The notes under the pieces are model-generated. The model saw only the letters and a program-made list of their open reading frames with translations. It ran no database searches and was not told where the DNA came from. Source: Phragmites australis (taxonomy: Eukaryota; Streptophyta; Magnoliopsida; Poales; Poaceae). Taken from it: a DNA stretch of 64,000 bases. Location of the stretch: positions 23,901,501-23,965,500 of the forward strand of contig NC_084928.1 of NCBI RefSeq assembly GCF_958298935.1. Reading direction: 5' to 3'. The position numbers and the translations under genes are program-made. Positions 53,901 through 62,900 of the stretch are shown here, piece by piece (position 1 is the stretch's first letter; the number at the start of each line of letters is the position of its first letter).

Positions 53901-56900
53901 ACGGCACTTACTTGTAACTAGAGGGAGTATTTCATTGCTGTTTCAAAAAAAGAATAAGATGCATTCATGATAGATTAAAGTATGGCAACTACTATTGCAT
54001 AAGCAAGTTTTCCTGTGCTATGAAACTAAATGGTTATTTAGCCTACCCTTAAGAGTTGAAAAGGCACAATTGAATAGTATCTATTATGGTTATTTAGTCG
54101 GATATAGCATGTATTTAAGCGCAAACTATAATGATTTGACAGCACAAGTATCATAGCAGAGATTGTGTGCACAACATACATGAGCTGAAGAATGAGATAA
54201 TGCTGCAACAACTGTGTTATCAAGAACATCCTTGAATTCAGCTGGAACCTGGAGGATAGCACAGGCCATGTATTCGTAGAATTAGTAAAAAAAAAGTTGT
54301 CCATAAAGAAGTTGAACATTTTCCAAAGTGAACATAAAACATAAACACACCCTAAATTTAACTGGAAATGCACTTAGTACACTTAGTTTGCTACAGTAAT
54401 TATCATGTGGGGCGCCGGCACACAGCCGCACCACCCCCGGCTTTGAGATAAGCCAATTAACCTTTGCTTTGTTTCCAAGTTCACTCAAAAGTGTTCTGAA
54501 TGAAAGACAAATTAGAGATCAGGAGGGTTTTGGAACAAATGATTCTTGAAGGGATTTTGTAACAATTGAATCATATATGGATTTTTCTTATGGTACCCTT
54601 CGGATTCTAGGAATTGTGCAAAAAATTCTATGGGAACTTTCCTTTCCACCACTATTTTGGGGATTCCAAACATGAGGTCAATTTGCATGTTGAAATTCCT
54701 TTCATAACACCAAAGAAACAACTCTTTCTCTCTCCCATTTCCTCCTCATCCATGAAATTTTACTTCGAAATTCCTATAGTACATACAAAAATTTCTCTTG
54801 TAAAATTTCTGCATTTTTCAACTCCTGTTGGAATGCATTACGCATGACAACCAATTCTTGTGTTTTCCTATTGAGCTATTCCAATGTTTTTTAAATCTGC
54901 TTCCAAACAGGCCCCAATATTGGTACAAAATTAGAGCTAAGATTTACTTGTTTAAATTAGATCTATCAATCTCTACTGAAAGAGGTGACAATTCATTTGA
55001 AGGCGAACAAGAAATTATCTCTGATCCTCTTCCTCCGACCCCTCTGTGCCCACCCAATCACTGTGCCCAGACGTCAAGGTCCTGGACCTCAGCCGCCCAT
55101 GTCTCACAGTTACCCATTGTGTTCCTTACATGAGGGACGTGACAGTAATTGGTCAAGTTCTTCCCATGAAGGCTGCAATAAACTGGGGAAACACCAAGCA
55201 TGGAGAGATAAAGTTCTGTAAGTGCAAATACCTCACCCAAGCTTCTCAACAGGTAAGACAGAATACGTAATGTTGCCACTCTCATCGGAGTGTTGTAGTT
55301 TGAAGACTCCAACTGTACCAACAATGCATAAATTATGTAAAGTAGTAAACTCTATTTCTTAATGATTTTATGGCCAGAAAGAATCTGCCAAACCTTTCTT
55401 CCCAGAAAAACCAAAAAATCACATTGTGTTGGCTCAGTCATCTGATCTGCAACACCAACTCGAAGAACATATAGAACACATGCCTGCATTTAGATAATGA
55501 GCGATACGAAACTTCAAAATTAACAGCAGTTGTGCAACAAAATAACATTCCTGGTATCTGACATATTTTCTTCTTAGAAAAATAACTTTGTAGATTTTAT
55601 GAGAGTGCTAGAAGCTAATTGAAAATAAGCATCAAACTGCTACTTCCGCCGTTCTCTTCTAGTTATGACAAATATCTTCTCTCAAAAAGGGTATCTTTGG
55701 CACAATCCATTCGAACTAAATAATAGGACACTAATTCATGGCTCGTCAAATATTAAATCGTAAGTGCAAACACAAATTAACAAACACGGATACCAGTGCA
55801 TGTGGATCAGGAGTATCATTCCCTTGGAGAATTTCCATCGCTTGTATGGCATAGTTTTGAAGTTCACTATCTGGGGTGCCATACTTCATATGAATCATCT
55901 GCACCAAATAACCATTGTAAATAAAGGAGCAAAATGAAATACCAATAGCCAACAAACTAACTAATCTAGACAAATTATCAAAACATAAGAGTCTATGCTA
56001 TGAACATAACCAATACTTGGCTTGCAATTAGAGGGCTCTTATGGAGACGCATGTAACGGAGAAGGAATATGATTAATAGAATTCCTCCAGACCTTCATAT
56101 AAAATAGGTTAAAGTGGGAGAAAAGAAATATAACAATAACAGTGTCATCTTGTTATATCTTTTGTGCATGCTTGATAATCAATTAGGTACAGTGCTAATT
56201 TACTTTTGTTTGCATAGTACTGTATAGCATCAATAGCTCACTATTGTGCTTTTCTAGCATAAACTGTGCCATGTTATTAATTACAGTGTTTGTTTCAGTT
56301 TTTTGCTCTTATTCTCTTTCAAATCTTTGTACTTATTTCCTAGTTTCGCTTCCCCTTTTTCTGAACAAAACTTACCTGCAGAAAGAACACCCACGATAAA
56401 GCCAAACCAATCCGGAGTTTCTTCACCTTAGCTCCATTTGCTGCAATTAAAAAAGAAAATTCCACTCAGTGCATAGTTGTCACGGCACTACGTTGAGTTG
56501 CAGCAACCCCAAGGCGACTGGACGCCTAGGCAACGATTAGACAATGCCTGGTGTTTAGCAAATTTGGAAATATAGCACATACATTTCAAAGAATACAAGG
56601 AAAATGAGGAGAACTAGGCCACTACTCCACTCAGCACACTGTCCCTCTCAAGCCCAAAGCCCATCTATGCACCCCCTCCCTCCCCTTCTGTGCCCTAATC
56701 CTACCAAGAACCAGCAGCCGCCACTTCCTTCCTTCCCCATTCCCTCTCTCTGCAGCAATGGATCACCAGATCTGCAGCTGGTTTCTCTCCCTTTCTCTCA
56801 TGGGGAAGCAAAGAGAAGCTACGAAAAAAGGGGCGAGCATCTGATCTGGAGCTCCAATAGGACAAATAAGAAGGAGAATCCAGCAGGAGAGGGCGCAGAC

Positions 56901-59900
56901 AGTGAAATCGACCAGCGGCAGCTTGGATTTGCAGTTTGCAACTCCTCCGACGGTCGCTGCTCCTTCCCTCTCCTGATTCCAGGAAGCGGCAGGGTCTGGT
57001 CACAGCCTTGAGGTTGCCTAAGTCCGGCAAATTCGGCGAAGGCCCTTGGCGTCCTCCTCCGGCCGACTGGACGCCTAGGCAATGCCATGACAACTCTGAC
57101 TCAGTGCTCATAAGAATGGACTATTCATCGTACATTGAAGCTATCTTGAGCCATGCAGGAACAGTCCATACATTCAAATTTGCAATATCGTTGAAAGGGC
57201 ACCATAGCACATAGACTCTAAGCATTACAGAACACAAAGGAGAAGATAGAGAAGAGAAGGATCATATTCCTATCTTCTCTAAGGCTGATGTTATGTGTTT
57301 GGTTTGGAGAATGCCGGCTCCGGGTCAGACCCTCGGCATGGAAAGGATTTATCTTTATACTTCTTGCTTGAGAATAGCGATTGCAATAGACATCCTTATA
57401 TAGAGGACCCTCCTAACAATTATTGATAGAATCAATCTAAATAATAACCTATCTAACTAATAGATAAGAATACCAAATAACTAACTCTTATCATAGGAAA
57501 CTAATCAAACTATTTAAGAAATAGGTAACTTAGATGGAAGGACAATTAGTGCCTAAGGACAACTTTGGATCTTTGGGATCGATGCTACAGAGTGATGGTA
57601 ATATTGATGAAGTTGTTAACCGTTGTTGGGGAAAAATAGACCAGCTTGAGGATAATAGTTAGCGGTCGCTATCAAATGTCCCTCCAGAGCCTTCGGCCTC
57701 CAGACTCAACAGGAGGCTCCATCCCCGGAGGCTCCAAATCCCTTCGAACCACCTCTTCGGCTCATACGTGGCCTTTTCTAAAGACTCGGAGCTACAGCGA
57801 GTACCCCCGGAGCCTTCGGCCTCCGAACTCAATAGAAGCCCTTATCCCCAGGGGTTGCGGACCCCTTCAGACCGCCCCTCTGGTGCCCATGCGGCTTTCC
57901 GAAACCTAAAGGCGCAACCGGCCTCCGGAGATAATATTAGGGAAGAAAGGACACCCCCCTCTCTACCGCCAACCTGACGCGAGGTGATGGGTGATAAATA
58001 CCGGTGCAAGTGGTGCTTATCCTGACACCCCAACACGATGCAAGTCGTCCTGACACCCCCGGCAGAGCGGCGCCGGGCCATAATTGGCAGCCGACTCACC
58101 CCTCAGGGGCCAAACACCAACATAGTTACCACGGTAGATATTTATCTTCTATGTAGGGTAAAAGGTAGTTATTCAGGATAAGGTCTAGTAATTCGGTCAA
58201 GTCCTAGATATTTGTACATCGTAATAACTTGTACACTAAACTACGTATTGTCTTATAAATAGGGGGTTGTGGTCACCTGGAAGAAAGGAGGAAAGAAGAG
58301 GACACACTCAACACAGCACGAAGGAGCATAATCACAAAGCTTTCCTGTGATACTCCCCCTAGCCCAATCCATATCTTTACGATCAATACATTCGTGGTGT
58401 TCTTTCCTCTCAAATTTCGTCTCCTCCTTAGAAGAAACTCTCGCCGTACTTGCTAGGACAAGAAGATCTCTTGCTCCAACAACCGTAGAATTAAAGCGGT
58501 GTGGATGAAGTGGCGTCAAGCATTTGACATCTTTTGTGAATGAAAGGTACCCACAAAAACTAAAAGGTAAGTTCTCTAGGACAACAATCAGGCTTGCAAT
58601 GGTGCATGGAGCTGAATGTTAGCATACTACATGACAACACATCCAACAAGTTAAGTGTAGCCAGACACATATAATTGAGATGGCATGCTATAGTGAAGCC
58701 AAGACATGTATGCTTGAGATGGTATGCTTCAATGTAGCCCAAATGTGTATGCTTGAGATGGTTTGGGAATATCCAACAGAGACCTCCCAAGGGACTGATG
58801 CATAGCGAAATTCTAAGGTGTGTCCACAATACAAAGAGAGGAAGGGGTCGGCCAAATTTGACATGGGAGGAAACAGTAAAAAGAGACTTCAAGGAATGGA
58901 ATGCATCCAACAAATTGTTTTGAGTAAAGTTCACAAAACAACACTACGATTGTAAAAACTATCACAAAACTACATTTTTATAAAGCTATTTCACACAACT
59001 ACACTTTTCTTGTCCTTATGTATCACAGAACTACATTTTGAAGAATAAATTTCATAAAGCTACACTTTCATTGGCAATTCGTATCACAAAACTAAAAATT
59101 TTATAAAAAAAAATCCATATCGAAAAACTAGAATTATATTGTCTTTCTATTTCACAAAACTACACTTCTGAAATTGTAGTTTTGCGATACCAATTGACAA
59201 AAAAATTGTAGTTTTGTGATATAAAATATCAATATAAGTGTAGCTTTGCGATACAGATGCCAAGAAAAGTGTGGTTATGTGAAATTGATTCTTGAAAGTG
59301 TGGTTTTGCAATACAGAGTAACAACAAAGTGTGGTTTTGCGATATAGAGTAAAAACAAAGTGTGGTTTTGCGATACAGAGTAACAACAAAGTGGGGTTCT
59401 GCGAAATTGATCTTTAAAAGTGGGGTTCTGTGATTGTTTTTTCAATCTTAGTATAGTGTTGTGAAATTCACTAAATTGTTTTTGGATAGGAGCACGTCGA
59501 AATTAGCAATACATGTGCCAGAACCATGACCTACAAAATAAGTTTCTTTTACTACTATTATTATTTACGAGTAATATATAAAAATTTTATGGTATTTCTA
59601 TCTTCTTTAGTTTGTGTGGCTCTTGATGGATTTCACCTCTACCTTACCACAACTTGCTTGGGCCTAAAGGCTTTGTTATTGTTGTGGATGGGAAGGGGAT
59701 GCCTTCCTAATCCTCACTGTGGGCCTGCTGCTACAGTACCATAACAGCTGCCTACAGGAGAAACTTCAGAAGAGTAACATGTCATCGATGTTTTGATAGC
59801 ATGCACGGATTATATATGCCTCCCCTAAATCTTAACCTCGCTACAAAATTATAGAATCCTGAAAACAGTCCAAGTGAATTTGCTGGGTAATAAAACAGAC

Positions 59901-62900
59901 ATGAGCATTGTTTGTCGGATTTAAATTTTGGTAAACACCAGTTGAACTACCAGTAGTTGATTGCTCAAATTTATCTTCATTAGAAGCAAGCCAAGTGCAG
60001 ATAAGATGGGGCATGGAAAAAGTTTTAAAAAAAATGATAGCAAGGGGTTTCTATTTCTCCGTTTTTCCAATAACACAGAATTGTTTCAAAATTTTCATTC
60101 AAGAATGATAGTTCAAATGTAAACCTTGCTTTTCAGGGAACTATATTGAAAATACCAGTCTAGATAGCCAGTTAAAAACATTACCTCCAATAATTTATAA
60201 AAAGAAAAGTAATGTACTGCAACAAAGTGTGGTTCATACTCTAGTATATGACATACTCAAATATTATGAATGTTACTGGCATATATTACGCAGTCAAACA
60301 AAAGGATCAATATCCATTTTCGATACAATGTACTACTATATGATATTTGTGAACTTGTGGTGATCGAAGTTCAACATCAAGTTAAATAAGTGATTTCAGA
60401 GGTATTCAAAAGATCAGTAAATATATAGATTCACATGTCTCTGTCTCGAAATACTCTGACATTAGTTTCCTGTCTGAATAAAGGCAACAAATATGCGTAA
60501 TTGTTAAACCGTAAAAAATTGCAGCATTTGAGTTGACTTACAATGGCAGCCCATTCATGTAATTAGATGTATTTGACCATATACTAGGAAAGGGGCAGAA
60601 TTTTGCTTCACCTTTGACAAATGGCAAAATCAAATGCTTATGTATGCCATCTTCAAATTTCTTTCCAGAAGCAATTTGCTTTTTCCCTCCTTTCTTTACC
60701 TATCAAATACACTCATATGTAAACTGTAACAAAAAAACGGTTAAGAAAAATGTGAAATTTATATACATGGGCATCTGGGTTCACTGAAAGAGCAAGTATG
60801 GCACCAAGTGCTTCCACAAATGAATCTCTGACTGATGATACATTATCTTCCAAGCCCTGTGGCATATCATCAATAAAATGAACAGATTCAGCAACTAGTT
60901 GTCAGCTAACTGACTTGCACTAAAAATGAGAGCAAAAAAAGGCAGTAAACAATACCTTGACACAATAAGACATAGAAGTATCAAGTTCAGCCATCCCCAA
61001 CCCAGGCCCACCAATATTAGCAAACGCCTTCAAGCATCGTGCTGCCGCTACTCTTACAATGAACAACTTATCACTTATGCCTCCTCGCATGATGATTCGG
61101 AAAGCCTCCAAATAAGCTGCAGCGCCACCACCACCTCCAGAGCCTTCCAATGCATTCTCAAGCAAAAGAAGTGCATCTTGTCTCACGAAGTCCTAACATT
61201 TTTGTTTGAGAGAACTGTCAGAATTTCTTTTACTGGTAGAAAATGAAGCATGACACATGAAACATTCACCAAAACAAAGAAGGCTCAACAACACAAGCAA
61301 CAGTTCAAGAAAATCACATGTCCTTCGAGATCAGAAAGAAAGCATTAAACAAAAAATCCCTAAGGTAAATCCATTATAGTAACTTCCCCTGTATTATAGG
61401 AATGATTGTTTCTTGAAACTCAAACAAATATTTTTCATATATCTAAACCAAAATGATGTATTGCAAGAGAAATTTTGAAAAAAAATATACATGAATAATA
61501 AAAAAGAGTTAAATTTACTAAAGAGACCAGAATGAGGAAGGAAATAACAGTAACTGTAGGGAAAGCAGACAACCTCATGATACTTCATGAGTTTGGCTAC
61601 AATGCTTGTTGTCTCGATCAAGCCTGCAGTAATCTTGCGCCCGAATAAGCGGTAAATTTCTCCCAGACATTGTGCTGCACCTGTTAGGAAATTATTGAGC
61701 TCTATAACATTAATAAAAAAAAAGGCAACAAACTATCAAAATGAATAAGCAGACCACAAGATCATATATATCACTATAGTCTGCAAACAAACCAGACGAA
61801 AATTTGTTACGTCATCATGCTGGTGCTTTTTCGGGCAGATAAGACTGGGGGCTCTCTGCTCAATCTTGAAGGTTGTTTGGATGATCACTCTTCTTCAGCA
61901 GAGGGGGTGAGACTGGCACTAAAAGATCCTTCGTTTGTGTCCCAGTTGTCCGATCAAGCTAATAGCTAATGAAATTTTCATAAACAAATTTTGAGGAGTT
62001 TTGTTTTGGTTTGCTGGCACTTGGCTGTCGGGATTGTAACTATGAAATACTGACTTCCAAAAGACTGGGCTTACTCCAGGGTTTGCCAAAACTTTAACAT
62101 AAGGCCAAGGGAGAGGAGATGACCAGGTATGTTTAGGGCTCTCATGTAGCAATCAAAACCCAGATTGCAATATTTAATACCCTTAAGCCTTGGCAGCTAA
62201 GAGCAATAAATTGAGCACTTGTATTTTAGACGAAACAGAGTTGGCACCTCTGTCTTCGAGTTTGTCCATACTTTATTGAATTCAAGAAAGAGGTATGGAC
62301 TTAATAAAATGGGAGTTATTGAGGCCCATAAAAGTAAGTACCACGGTGTACAAGAAGTTCTTGCATAATTACATATTTATGATATTTGAAACTTGGAGCC
62401 CATTAAGGATAGCTTGCTCAAGAACAAGGTGCATGCATCATCTGAAGCAGCTTACAAAGCCTATGCATCTGATAAGTCACAAGTGTTAGCAGTAGTCTTT
62501 AAAACAATACCGCCCAGCCGTGTCACTTGGTCACTTTTGTGCTGATCATGTTTAGTGAGAGAAAATAGGCTTATTCTAAAACACAATAACTATTTCCTCT
62601 GGTCCCAAATATAAGTTCATTAAGACATTAGACACGGTCTTCAATATGCCACTTTGACTTGCAATATCTATGAAAATATATTATTTTAAATAGAAAGAGA
62701 CAAAGAGTTATATATTATGAAAGTATTGTTCATGATACATCTAGTAACATCAATCTTATGTTATCAATCTATGTGATTTTTCATATATCGATGGTCAAAG
62801 CTAAAAAGCTTTGACCAACAATAATCCTAAATGGACTTATATTTAGGATAAGAGATAGTACTTAAAATAATAATCTTCTACTTCCTAAAAAATCACTTCT

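Larger units (their letters stand above)
57530..59690 (+). pseudogene. RTE-type LINE ORF2 C-terminal remnant, split by two insertions
   Basis: Plus strand. Once the solo LTR (57624-58481) and the fold-back element (58922-59472) are ignored, the pieces join: LGSMLQSDGNIDEVVNR, then RIKAVWMKWRQAF, KLKGKFSRTTIRLAM, LRWFGNIQQRPPKG, KRGRGRPNLTWEETVKRDF and KLFLDRSTSKLAIHVPEP. It ends in the usual RTE 3' part (CAACTTGCTTGGGCCTAAAGGCTTTGTTATTGTTG-like, about 59640-59690). Stops and frameshifts; no catalytic YADD in view. Confidence 0.75.

Noticed and set aside
57646..57977. Two overlapping plus-strand frames of 69-87 residues
   Set aside because: Both lie wholly inside the solo LTR 57624-58481.
58922..59472. 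CRISPR-like spaced repeats
   Set aside because: The repeats are inverted between halves, irregularly spaced and flanked by a target duplication; this is a plant fold-back transposon.
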